DNA of 64,000 bases from the NCBI GenBank assembly GCA_030920305.1, contig JARLUB010000002.1, forward strand, positions 62,001 to 126,000. The letters run 5' to 3'. The position numbers and the translations under genes were made by a program. A model generated the notes under the pieces. The model was not told the origin of the DNA, searched no databases, and saw nothing but the letters and a program-made list of their open reading frames with translations. Of this stretch, positions 44,928-53,021 are shown in pieces (position 1 is the stretch's first letter; every line of letters starts with the position of its first letter). Origin of the DNA: Eubacteriales bacterium SKADARSKE-1. GTDB taxonomy: Bacteria > Bacillota > Clostridia > Oscillospirales > Acutalibacteraceae.

Positions 44928-45947
44928 TTAAACTACAGTATAATTTTGAATAGCCTGTACTTTTTTTTGTAAGTAATTTGGTAATTGTTTTAGCGTTTTT
45001 TCACTATAAACATCATTACCTAAAATGTCAAAAAATCTTTTACAATAAGAACATTTAAGATCTGGATCTAATTTATTTACAAGCAGGTCATATAATCTCC
45101 ATGTGGCCCACCTGAGTAAATCAACTTCGTTATCTTTTATGAATCCAGAACTTCTCCAATCGTCCAAAAAATATTGAAGTTGATCTAGTTTTTTTTGAGT
45201 ATGCGTGTTTATATTGCTCCATGTTGTAGAGCTAGCACTGTTTCCCACTTGTTTTCTCCAGTGATATAATTTATTTGATAAAAAGGAAATGTTTTTTGCA
45301 AATGGAAAAACTTTAAAACAAAAAACGGTATCCATTCCATAACGTTCTTCTCTAAACCAAATGTTATTATCTAAAAGCATATCCCTTTTATAAATTTTAT
45401 TCCAAATAACAAGTAGTGCTTTGGAATATTCTTTAAAGCACTTTTGATTTTTAAAGCTTGCATCTATTGAATCTATTGGTTTAACAAAATTGTCTGAGAA
45501 CGATTCTCCACCAAAAACAACAATGTCTGCATTATCCTTTTTTGCTCTTACATAACTCATTTCATATGTATTTGGTTCAATGTAGTCATCTGGATCGACA
45601 AACCCTATGTACTCTCCAGTTGCTATTTTTAATCCCAAGTTTCTCGCAACGTATGCACCTTGATTTTTTGTTTGTTTTATTAACTTGATACGGTTATCAC
45701 TTTTTGCGTATTCATTTAAAATATTAAATGAATTATCTGTAGAACAGTCGTCAATGCAAATGATTTCAATATCTTTTAAAGTTTGATTTACTATACTGTC
45801 CATGCATTCCTGAAGATATGGTTCTACATTGTATACCGGTATAATTATTGAAACTTTAGGCTGATTTGAATCTGCTAAAACGTTTATACCCAAAGAAAAA
45901 AGAAAGATCATAAACAATAAAAAAATTGAAGTAATTCTTTTTGTCAT
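44928..45947 (-). CDS. Family 2 glycosyltransferase with signal peptide
   Basis: A 339-residue GT2 enzyme. Residues 1-25 are a signal peptide (cleavage after NVLA). The catalytic domain starts immediately with PKVSIIIPVYNVEPYLQECM. It has ICIDDCSTDNS (first Asp pair), a DPDD metal motif (118-121) and NQGAYVARNLGL. No further membrane helix is present, so the catalytic domain should face outward. I chose ATG 45947: AAAGGAG is seven bases before it, whereas an in-frame GTG at 45956 touches that site. Paralogue of the GT2 at 47468. Confidence 0.87.
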   Translation of the reverse strand: MTKRITSIFLLFMIFLFSLGINVLADSNQPKVSIIIPVYNVEPYLQECMDSIVNQTLKDIEIICIDDCSTDNSFNILNEYAKSDNRIKLIKQTKNQGAYVARNLGLKIATGEYIGFVDPDDYIEPNTYEMSYVRAKKDNADIVVFGGESFSDNFVKPIDSIDASFKNQKCFKEYSKALLVIWNKIYKRDMLLDNNIWFREERYGMDTVFCFKVFPFAKNISFLSNKLYHWRKQVGNSASSTTWSNINTHTQKKLDQLQYFLDDWRSSGFIKDNEVDLLRWATWRLYDLLVNKLDPDLKCSYCKRFFDILGNDVYSEKTLKQLPNYLQKKVQAIQNYTVV

Positions 45948-46393
45948 TATTGTCACTCCTTTTTTTAATTACCCTTATGACATCGTTGAGTAATATTCTT
46001 ACAAGTCACTTTAAAACAAGGCTGAGAGACGCTGAGAACGTCAAACAGGTTTTTGTAAAAACCCCTTTCTTATTGTCTTTTTAAATTAAAAGTTAAAACA
46101 TATTCAAACAATTAAAATTTAGATAAATAATATATTTGTCATCAATGCTTTTTCAACAAAGTATAAAAAATTAATAAATATAATATCACAAATCACAATA
46201 TTTTACAATATATTTTCTAAAGATGTTTAATTCAAGTTAATTTACACGATAAAATGATAAATTTTAAACTTAATGTTGAAAAATTTATTTTTTGTTTGGC
46301 GAATATTACAATTTTTTGTTTTTTTAAAAAAAAAACTTTAAGTTTTTTAAAAAATATGTTATACTAAATTTATTTTGTTGGAGGTGAAGATGT
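45948..46393. other. 446-bp divergent intergenic region with leader hairpins
   Basis: It separates the two arms of the saccharide cluster. In the minus-strand leader are GGTTTTT / AAAAACC (around 46048-46064) and GACG / CGTC (around 46031-46046), followed by TCTCAG words that occur twice. The arrangement does not match a riboswitch class I can name. The forward promoter lies at 46360-46365. The remainder is AT-rich with homopolymer runs. Confidence 0.5.
46337..46365 (+). promoter_or_regulatory. Extended -10 promoter of the forward saccharide arm
   Basis: TGTTATACT (46357-46365) is an extended -10 with TATACT at 46360-46365. The -35 region (46337-46342) is only weakly matched. It is 29 bp ahead of the GTG start at 46394. 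Confidence 0.5.
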
Positions 46394-47362
46394 GTGAAAA
46401 TAAAAAAGTTTTTGTTAAAATGCGCAGCGATGATTTTCTCTTTAGCAATGTTGCTGGGTTTATTTTCTAACAATATTGCTTTGGCAGACAACTCACAAGG
46501 TTTATCTACAAAGGAAATGGCTGAAAAAGAAAATGCTTTAGCTGGGTTTATGGGTTTTGAACAATGGATAGATGTTAATTTAAATGGAAAATTGATCAAA
46601 GTTGGTATTTGTTCACTTGATAGAATAATTGAAGATGGTTCTAAGTTACATGGAAACTTTCTTGACAAAGGCACACGAGAATATAATAAGCTGTATAGAA
46701 AGCTTGATGCTCAGGATAAAATTGAAGATGTACAATTTTTAAATTTAGAGGTTCTTAAACCTGATGGAAAAACAAAGTATGGTAATTTGAAAGGTCATTT
46801 TACTTTTTTTGTAGAAATTCCTGATGACTGGGATCAAGAAAAACTTGAAATTAGACACGTTTCTTCTTGTATAGACGAAAAATTTAAGAAAAGTTTTATT
46901 ACTATTGATGGTAGGCGGTATTTATATTGGGAAACAAGAAATTTTAATACGTATGCTATTATTAATAAATCGAATGTATCTGATATAGAGAGAATAGAAG
47001 TTCCTACTACTTTTAGCTTGACACGCTGGCTTATTCTGTCTTCGGCAAAAGCTAGTTCAGCCATTTTTGGAAAAAATGTTACCACTGGGCTAAAATTTTC
47101 ATACAAGTTTCCAATTATAGAAAAGGTAGAAATTAATAGTGATGAGGCTACATTTTACCTTAAAAAAGTTCCTAAGTTATGGAAAGGTAAGTTAGCTTTA
47201 TGTACTATTGGGCAGAAAGATATTATGGAAACTATATCTAATTATGATCCTTTAACTGGATTTACTGTTTCAGGTTTGCAATTTGATACTGATTATGCTG
47301 CGATACTTTTTGATAGTGCAGGAATATGCTCTGTTTATACTTTTGTATCTGATACATATTAA
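46394..47362 (+). CDS. Secreted surface-type protein opening the saccharide arm
   Basis: A 322-residue exported protein starting at GTG 46394 behind GGAGGTGA. The signal peptide covers 1-31 (ALA before DNS). A middle domain (about 105-190) ending in YLYWETRNFNTYAII resembles the small beta domain found in surface proteins of gut Firmicutes that ends FTTDHFSTYVI. The C-terminal part has an Fn3/Ig-like pattern ending in GLQFDTDYAAILFDSAG. No anchor or catalytic motif was recognised. A terminator follows, so it may be expressed more strongly than the two genes after it. Confidence 0.7.
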   Translation: MKIKKFLLKCAAMIFSLAMLLGLFSNNIALADNSQGLSTKEMAEKENALAGFMGFEQWIDVNLNGKLIKVGICSLDRIIEDGSKLHGNFLDKGTREYNKLYRKLDAQDKIEDVQFLNLEVLKPDGKTKYGNLKGHFTFFVEIPDDWDQEKLEIRHVSSCIDEKFKKSFITIDGRRYLYWETRNFNTYAIINKSNVSDIERIEVPTTFSLTRWLILSSAKASSAIFGKNVTTGLKFSYKFPIIEKVEINSDEATFYLKKVPKLWKGKLALCTIGQKDIMETISNYDPLTGFTVSGLQFDTDYAAILFDSAGICSVYTFVSDTY

Positions 47363-47380
47363 CTTTTACCAATATATTTT

Positions 47381-47418
47381 ACACTTCGTTGTACTAGGGA
47401 TACAATGAAGTGTTTTTT
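47381..47418 (+). terminator. Terminator between surface protein and GT2 gene
   Basis: The 13 bp stem ACACTTCGTTGTA (47381-47393) pairs with TACAATGAAGTGT (47401-47413, one G-U) and is followed by six Ts. Confidence 0.85.
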
Positions 47419-47467
47419 CTGTATTAATAATAAGTGTTACGCAAAATTTTATTTTTTGGGGTTAATC

Positions 47468-48451
47468 ATGAACGGTAAAATTAAAGCAATTATATTTTTA
47501 TGCATAATAATTTGTACAAGCTTAATTAAGCTGCCTACAGTTGCAAACAGCAATGAACCCAAAGTTTCTGTTATAATTCCAATATATAATACAGCGTCTT
47601 ATCTTAGAGAATGCCTGGATAGTGTCACAAATCAGACTTTAAAGGATATAGAAATAATTTGTGTTAACGACGGGTCAACTGATGATTCTTTGAGGATCAT
47701 ATTAGAATATGCCCAAAAGGACGCTAGAATAAAAGTTTTAAATACGAAGAACAAAGGTGCCTCTGCTGCTCGAAACAGTGGGCTAAAAATTTCAAGCGGT
47801 GAGTATATAGCATTTATTGATTCTGATGATTGGCTAGATTTAAATACGTATGAAGTAAGTTATGAAAAGGCCAAACAAAAAGATGCTGATATTTTAATTT
47901 TTGGGGAAGACAAATTTTCGGTTGTAGATAAGTCTTATAAAAATCCATTTTATGCATTGGAATCTTCAGGCTCTATGCTGATTTGGAATAAACTGTATAA
48001 GCGTTCATTTTTAGTGCGAAATAACCTTTTCTTTTATGAAAAAGCAAAGTGTTATAATGACGAATGTTTTAACAGCGTGGTATTCCCTAAAGCCTTTAAT
48101 ATAGAGAGTATTTCAAATAAATTTTATCATTATAGAAGAGGAAGAAAAGGGTCACTACAGACTTTGACCAGCTCAAAAGGAAAAATTGAAAATGCTATAA
48201 TTTATGCAGAATATGTGTGCAATAATTGGCGGGAAAACAATTATATAGATAAATATGGAGTGTATTTGTTAAAAAAAGTTAGTTTCATGATTAATAGAAG
48301 CATTAAAAAATTAGAAAACTACAATGAAAAAGTTTTTTACACAACTAAATTAATAAAAATTTTAGGGAGTGATATATATAATCAGAAAAATATAAATAAA
48401 TTGGACGAATTTACACAATCACTATTGGAAAATTGGATTCAATATGTATAA
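47468..48451 (+). CDS. Family 2 glycosyltransferase with signal peptide (second copy)
   Basis: A 327-residue GT2 paralogous to the one at 44928-45947: same layout, shared [11 protein letters not shown] word, and DSDD metal motif at 118-121. The signal peptide runs to TVA (24-26), after which [12 protein letters not shown] begins directly. I chose ATG 47468 with GGGG at 47459-47462, because an upstream in-frame ATG at 47405 lies inside the terminator hairpin. The gene overlaps the region just before the dehydrogenase gene, which starts 20 bp after its stop. No second membrane segment. Confidence 0.85.
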   Translation: MNGKIKAIIFLCIIICTSLIKLPTVANSNEPKVSVIIPIYNTASYLRECLDSVTNQTLKDIEIICVNDGSTDDSLRIILEYAQKDARIKVLNTKNKGASAARNSGLKISSGEYIAFIDSDDWLDLNTYEVSYEKAKQKDADILIFGEDKFSVVDKSYKNPFYALESSGSMLIWNKLYKRSFLVRNNLFFYEKAKCYNDECFNSVVFPKAFNIESISNKFYHYRRGRKGSLQTLTSSKGKIENAIIYAEYVCNNWRENNYIDKYGVYLLKKVSFMINRSIKKLENYNEKVFYTTKLIKILGSDIYNQKNINKLDEFTQSLLENWIQYV

Positions 48452-48470
48452 AAGAGGAGAGGATATTTTT

Positions 48471-49769
48471 ATGAACAATAGAACAAAATTGTTAAGTTTT
48501 TTGGTGATGATTTTTCTTATAATTTCATCATTAACGGTACCATCTTTAAATGTCTTGGCAGAAACGGATGATACAAAACATCCAACAAAAATAGCAGTTG
48601 CGGGTATGGGTTATGTGGGTATTTCAAATGCTGTACTGTTGGCTCAAAATAACGATGTTTATGCTGTAGATATAGTTAAAGATAAAGTAGATATGATTAA
48701 TAATAAAAAGTCACCTATTGCTGACAAAGAAATTGAGGAATATCTTTTTAATAAGGATTTAAAGCTTACAGCAACAACAGATGCAGAACTTGCATATAAA
48801 GATGCTGATTATGTTATTATTGCAACACCAACTGACTATGATACAGAACGAAATTATTTTAATACGGCTTCGGTTGATGCTGTGATAAAATCTGTTATGA
48901 AAGTTAATCCGAAAGCTATTATAGTTATAAAGTCAACCGTACCGGTTGGTTTTACTGAATCTGTAAGAAAAAAATATAATTGTGATAATATAATATTTTC
49001 CCCAGAATTTTTAAGAGAGGGTAGAGCCTTATTTGACAATTTGTATCCATCACGTATAATTGTTGGAACAATAATTGATAATCCGCGATTAACAAAAGCA
49101 GCAGAAGGGTTTGCAAAACTTTTAGCACAAGGGGCGAAAAAAGAAAATATTCCTATTCTTTTGACTAATTTAACGGAAGCTGAAGCAATAAAACTTTTTT
49201 CAAATGCATATCTTGCATGCCGGGTTGCTTTTTTTAATGAACTTGATACATATGCCCAAGTAAATAACTTGGATGCAAAACAAATTATAGATGGGGTAGG
49301 GCTTGATCAAAGAATTGGTAGTCATTACAATAATCCTTCATTTGGGTATGGTGGTTATTGTTTTCCAAAAGATACAAAACAATTGCTTGCTAATTTTAAA
49401 GGTATACCCAATAATATTATTGAAGCTATTGTGAAATCCAATGATACACGAAAAGATTTCATTAGCAACCGTATTGCAAACAAAAGTCCTCAAGCAGTCG
49501 GAATTTATAGGTTAATAATGAAGTCAAACTCTGATAATTTTCGTCAGAGTGCTATTCAAGGTATAATGGAGAGGCTGAAAAGCAAGGGGATAGAACTTGT
49601 AATTTATGAACCGACATTAAATACAGATACTTTTTTAGGGTATAAGGTTATAAACAAATTAGATGAGTTTAAAAAGTTATCGGATGTTATTCTTGCAAAT
49701 AGGTATAATGATGACCTTATCGATGTAATTGATAAAGTATATACAAGGGATTTATATTTTAGAGATTAA
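48471..49769 (+). CDS. UDP-glucose/UDP-ManNAc dehydrogenase with signal peptide
   Basis: A 432-residue nucleotide-sugar 6-dehydrogenase family protein (NAD-dependent two-step oxidation of UDP-sugar to UDP-uronic acid). Active-site elements are intact: GMGYVG Rossmann loop (45-50), [31 protein letters not shown], the Lys in [12 protein letters not shown] (241) and the catalytic Cys in [10 protein letters not shown] (297). Unlike normal cytosolic members it has a 30-residue Sec signal peptide ending NVLA before ETD. ATG 48471 is preceded by GAGGAGAGG; an in-frame ATG at 48444 overlaps the GT2 gene. UDP-glucose is a likely substrate, but ManNAc cannot be excluded. Confidence 0.9.
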   Translation: MNNRTKLLSFLVMIFLIISSLTVPSLNVLAETDDTKHPTKIAVAGMGYVGISNAVLLAQNNDVYAVDIVKDKVDMINNKKSPIADKEIEEYLFNKDLKLTATTDAELAYKDADYVIIATPTDYDTERNYFNTASVDAVIKSVMKVNPKAIIVIKSTVPVGFTESVRKKYNCDNIIFSPEFLREGRALFDNLYPSRIIVGTIIDNPRLTKAAEGFAKLLAQGAKKENIPILLTNLTEAEAIKLFSNAYLACRVAFFNELDTYAQVNNLDAKQIIDGVGLDQRIGSHYNNPSFGYGGYCFPKDTKQLLANFKGIPNNIIEAIVKSNDTRKDFISNRIANKSPQAVGIYRLIMKSNSDNFRQSAIQGIMERLKSKGIELVIYEPTLNTDTFLGYKVINKLDEFKKLSDVILANRYNDDLIDVIDKVYTRDLYFRD

Positions 49770-49854
49770 CAAGTTTGAACTGCAATGTGAATGTGCCTAA
49801 TAAAAATCTTAATTGTAAGGGAACCGCTTTCTTTTAACTTAAGTGTGTGAAAAA

Positions 49855-50469
49855 TTAGCTATCAGGGCCTAGACTTACAATTATTTTAACTTCAGAACCA
49901 TAGTCTAGAGTTTCTCCAGCAGAGTGATCTTCATAACCAATTACAATATCTTTAGAAACAGTATTGCTATGTTGCTGAGTTTTTATTGGTATAAATCCTT
50001 CAATATTGAGGTTAAGGCAAGCTTCAGATAGGTTTAAACCGCTAACAACTGGTTGAGATCTACTTTTTGGGCCTAAGCTTACAGTGGAAGCGATGATTAC
50101 TCCTCTTTGTACCAAAGAGCCTTTTTCTGGTTTATGTGAGAGTATATAACCTTTTTCTACTGTATCACTAAACTGTTTGTCTAGTAACAAAAGCTTGAAC
50201 TCTCCTGTTTCGTTAAAAGTTTGTTTCATCTTTTCAAAATTTAAGTTTATCAAGTTTGGCACGATAATTTCTGCTGGGCTTTTTTCAGATTCACTTTTGA
50301 GATGGGGATCTAATGTGTTAGTAAAATTACCAAATGAAGTAAGAGTAAAGTATGAGAAACAGATCAAAATTAAAGTAACTACTGCAGGTGTTACTAACCA
50401 AAAAGAATTTTTATAACTAAGCTTAATATCTTTTTTATACTTTTGACATGATTTTTTTTGATTTTTCAT
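49855..50469 (-). CDS. Standalone PASTA-domain membrane protein
   Basis: A 204-residue protein: basic cytoplasmic N-terminus, one membrane helix (about 24-46), then two PASTA domains (about 67-133 and 138-202), each ending VSLGP. PASTA domains bind muropeptides or beta-lactams in PrkC-type kinases and penicillin-binding proteins. No kinase or transpeptidase domain is attached. The domains could sense wall fragments or compete with a PASTA kinase elsewhere. GGAGG precedes the ATG. Single gene, transcribed toward the saccharide cluster. Confidence 0.85.
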   Translation of the reverse strand: MKNQKKSCQKYKKDIKLSYKNSFWLVTPAVVTLILICFSYFTLTSFGNFTNTLDPHLKSESEKSPAEIIVPNLINLNFEKMKQTFNETGEFKLLLLDKQFSDTVEKGYILSHKPEKGSLVQRGVIIASTVSLGPKSRSQPVVSGLNLSEACLNLNIEGFIPIKTQQHSNTVSKDIVIGYEDHSAGETLDYGSEVKIIVSLGPDS

Positions 50470-50540
50470 TTTAGTTTAACCTCCATAAAAAGCCAATGGA
50501 AATATTATTTATTTAAAAATTTTTAAATATTCATTTACAA

Positions 50541-50577
50541 AAAAAAAACAACCCGTTAATAGGGGTTGTTTTTTTTG
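50541..50577 (-). terminator. Terminator overlapping the 3' end of the unknown gene
   Basis: AACAACCC with GGGTTGTT and long A/T tracts on both sides. On the minus strand its first arm encodes the last codons (NNPY) of the gene ending at 50556. Confidence 0.8.
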
Positions 50578-51365
50578 TTTTGTACTTTTTTTGACAAGAT
50601 ATTTAAACAAATACAGTTTAAACATATTTTAATTTTATCTTTTTCTGAAACACCTTTAATTTTTGGATTATATAAGTTTATTGAGAGGGTAACAATTGAA
50701 TTTTCAAATGAATCGTCATCATTGCAACTTGTAACATTAATTATAGTTGGGGGTTCTTCTTTTGACAGACCTGAAGCATTTGTTAATAAAATTTTATTAT
50801 GGTTTGTATTAATAAAAATAGAAATGGAATCGGGCGAAGGGTTGATTTTAAAAATTTTTTGAGTTTGATCAAAGCAAAATATAGATGCGCAAACCCCAAA
50901 ATTTAAAAGATATTTAAAAAACTCATTAGAAGCTTCAAGTAATTCTTTTGAAGAATAAACATTTATATATTTGGCGTTTAGGATGAAATTAGACGCTTTG
51001 CTTATAAAGCGAGAATGTAAACAGCTAATAGCATCATATATTGCTTGTTTATTGCATTTAGTAGGCATTGAACTATACGTTGGAAATTGATCAATACAAA
51101 TGGTGTATTGATCATGTAAGGACTGGTGATGTAGTTTTTTTATCTGTGATGAATCAAAATTTATATTTTTATTAATAATTTTATTCAGTGGTGCTTTTAC
51201 GGCATTATTTTCAATGGTTTGTTTTTTAAAATCATCTTTATTAGAAGTTTTTTTTTCAGTACTTGGGACTTGTTTGAAAGGTTGGCAGGAAACTTTTTTG
51301 ACGTCCAGCTTTGTCACATTACATTTATTTTTAAGAGTTTTTAACATTGACGGTGTTTCCCTCAT
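50556..51365 (-). CDS. Unrecognised 269-residue protein
   Basis: I do not recognise the family. The first 85 residues are Lys/Asn-rich and probably disordered. From about 90 to 255 the pattern of alternating helices and hydrophobic strands (AKYINVYSSKELLEASNEFF, SISIFINTNHNKILLTNAS, TIINVTS) faintly recalls a SIS domain of the RpiR type, but the Gly/Ser phosphosugar loops are missing. The C-terminus has three closely spaced Cys (CLNCICLN). AGGGGGAC precedes the ATG at 51365. No signal peptide. The stop lies inside its own terminator. Confidence 0.6.
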   Translation of the reverse strand: MRETPSMLKTLKNKCNVTKLDVKKVSCQPFKQVPSTEKKTSNKDDFKKQTIENNAVKAPLNKIINKNINFDSSQIKKLHHQSLHDQYTICIDQFPTYSSMPTKCNKQAIYDAISCLHSRFISKASNFILNAKYINVYSSKELLEASNEFFKYLLNFGVCASIFCFDQTQKIFKINPSPDSISIFINTNHNKILLTNASGLSKEEPPTIINVTSCNDDDSFENSIVTLSINLYNPKIKGVSEKDKIKICLNCICLNILSKKVQNKKNNPY

Positions 51366-51844
51366 AACGTCCCCCTGCTTAGCTTAAAAATTTTAACGAC
51401 ATGTTATTTTTACATTAAAATTATATCTTGATTAAGAATAAAATGTCAAGGAGATAAACTATTTGGAATTGCTCAAAAATAAAACCCATTTAAGATAACA
51501 AGGGGATAAACTTCAAGGAAATGACATTGTAGCACAATATATTTATATCTTTCTACGAATTAAAGTGTAAATTTCGTTTATCCCAATAACCTCTTTTTTG
51601 TTTTATCATGGTAGGCTATTCTTTTTTTTTAACTTTGTTGGCTTACTTACTATGAATTTTATTTTGAGCAATTCCAGTATTTTAATAAAATTTTAAAGGT
51701 TAAAAGGTCGAATTCAATATTATTTTTATTATTTCGAAAAAATTCGTTTATTTTATGTTGAAAAATGTTCACATAAATTTTATAATAAAAAATGACAAAG
51801 ATTGTCGTAATATGATCTTTCAATAATTTAGGAGGTATTTAAAG
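51366..51844. other. 479-bp divergent intergenic region
   Basis: An AT-rich spacer between the unknown gene and the DUF6514-type gene. It holds the promoter at 51758-51786. The first half shows no ORF with a ribosome binding site and no strong hairpin. I could not identify a 0A box with confidence. Confidence 0.5.
51758..51786 (+). promoter_or_regulatory. Sigma-A promoter of DUF6514-spo0A
   Basis: TTGAAA (51758-51763), exactly 17 bp and TATAAT (51781-51786), 58 bp before the TTG start. Confidence 0.75.
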
Positions 51845-52135
51845 TTGACTGATATAACTAATATTTATAAAAAAGGGTTTTCTAAAATAGAAAATATTCA
51901 GTCTCAAGAAGTTGTATTTTATAATTTAAGTGGGATGAAGTGTGATGATATTGTTGTCTATGGCATTGAACTTGCTTCCCAAAGGGATGGTAAACTGACA
52001 AAATTAAGCATAGATAATATATCTGATTCAAAGATGTGGGTAATAGATATTATTACATATTTATATGAAAACGCAATAAAACCAGAAATATCTCTTGGTG
52101 TAATAGATGATATAATAAATTCTACTTTTTTATAA
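51845..52135 (+). CDS. DUF6514-type small protein upstream of spo0A
   Basis: A 96-residue protein starting at TTG 51845 behind GGAGG. The core DDIVVYGIELASQ, then a short hairpin and the helix pair ending EISLGVIDDIINSTFL, resemble the DUF6514 family of Clostridia (YGI at the first strand, HL-x-DVVEDFL at the end). Function is unknown. Its position directly before spo0A with a shared promoter suggests a sporulation or regulatory link. Confidence 0.65.
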   Translation: MTDITNIYKKGFSKIENIQSQEVVFYNLSGMKCDDIVVYGIELASQRDGKLTKLSIDNISDSKMWVIDIITYLYENAIKPEISLGVIDDIINSTFL

Positions 52136-52208
52136 TTTTAATTTTGCAAGTGAGATCTTCGAAATGCTAATTTTTTGTTGTGTATAAAGAAGGTGAAAAT
52201 GTTAGAAA

Positions 52209-52958
52209 ATGGAACTGCAATCTATGAAAGTTCTTATTGCTGATGATAATTTAGATGTATGTAATTCTTTATTGGGATTTTTTGAAAGTATAAAAGATAT
52301 TGATGTTTGTGCAGTAGCTAATAATGGTATAGATGCAATCAAAGAAATATATAAATCAAAACCCAATATAGTACTTTTAGATGTAGCTATGCCAAAATCT
52401 GATGGTATCGAAGTTCTAAAAGAGCTTAAAAAAAATAAAGATAAATTCATGCCTCAAATTATAATGATGTCTGCTATAGGGCAAGAAAGTATATTGAAAG
52501 AAGCTTTTTCTTTGGGTGCTAGTTATTATATGGTTAAACCATTTAAGTTAAGTGCATTAGAAGATAGAATAAGACTTATTTCTAATAATAAAATTAAAAC
52601 CAAAGAAGGAAATGTTATTGAGGGTTTTGATTCTAAAATAGCAAAGAATGTAATGAATATCGGTGTTCCCACGAACATTTTGGGATATAAATACATTGTT
52701 GATGTATTAAAAATTATGCTAAATAACACGAAACATTGTTTATTGTCAAATATTTATTGTACGGTTGCTGATAAAAATTTTACTACCGTACAATGTGTAG
52801 AAAGTGCAATTAGAAATGCTATTTTTCAAGCCTTTAAACAAAACAATGCAAATTACAATTTATTATTTTCCCAGGAAGCATTAAATGGGGATAAAAAACC
52901 GACTAATTCTCAATTTTTGACTAAATTATCTGAACACATAAAGGTAAACTTTTTTTAA
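52209..52958 (+). CDS. spo0A: Spo0A response regulator with divergent DNA-binding domain
   Basis: A 249-residue master regulator of the sporulation phosphorelay. Receiver domain: acidic pair in LIADDN (12-13), phosphoacceptor Asp58 in VLLDVAMPKSDG, Ser in MMSA (88) and Lys in MVKPF (110). The C-terminal Spo0A domain keeps the frame of the family (NIGVPTNILGYKYI, ESAIRNAI, GDKKPTNSQFLTKLSEHI). Its recognition helix reads TTVQCVESAIRNAI where the usual sequence is TTASRVERAIRHAI. The two arginines that contact the 0A box are thus Cys196 and Ser199. AAGGTG lies upstream of the ATG at slightly long spacing. Confidence 0.9.
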   Translation: MELQSMKVLIADDNLDVCNSLLGFFESIKDIDVCAVANNGIDAIKEIYKSKPNIVLLDVAMPKSDGIEVLKELKKNKDKFMPQIIMMSAIGQESILKEAFSLGASYYMVKPFKLSALEDRIRLISNNKIKTKEGNVIEGFDSKIAKNVMNIGVPTNILGYKYIVDVLKIMLNNTKHCLLSNIYCTVADKNFTTVQCVESAIRNAIFQAFKQNNANYNLLFSQEALNGDKKPTNSQFLTKLSEHIKVNFF

Positions 52959-53021
52959 AAGTGAAGCCTTTGTGTTTATTTGTAACCTGATTTGTGTTCT
53001 TAAGGTTTGGATTTATGATTA

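Noticed and set aside
46000-46080. TPP riboswitch suggested by CTGAGA words
   Set aside because: The GAACCTGA and GCGAAGGG parts of the TPP motif are missing, and the order of elements is wrong on both strands.
47405-47467. Longer start of the second GT2
   Set aside because: The ATG at 47405 lies within the terminator stem 47401-47413, and the signal peptide begins properly at 47468.
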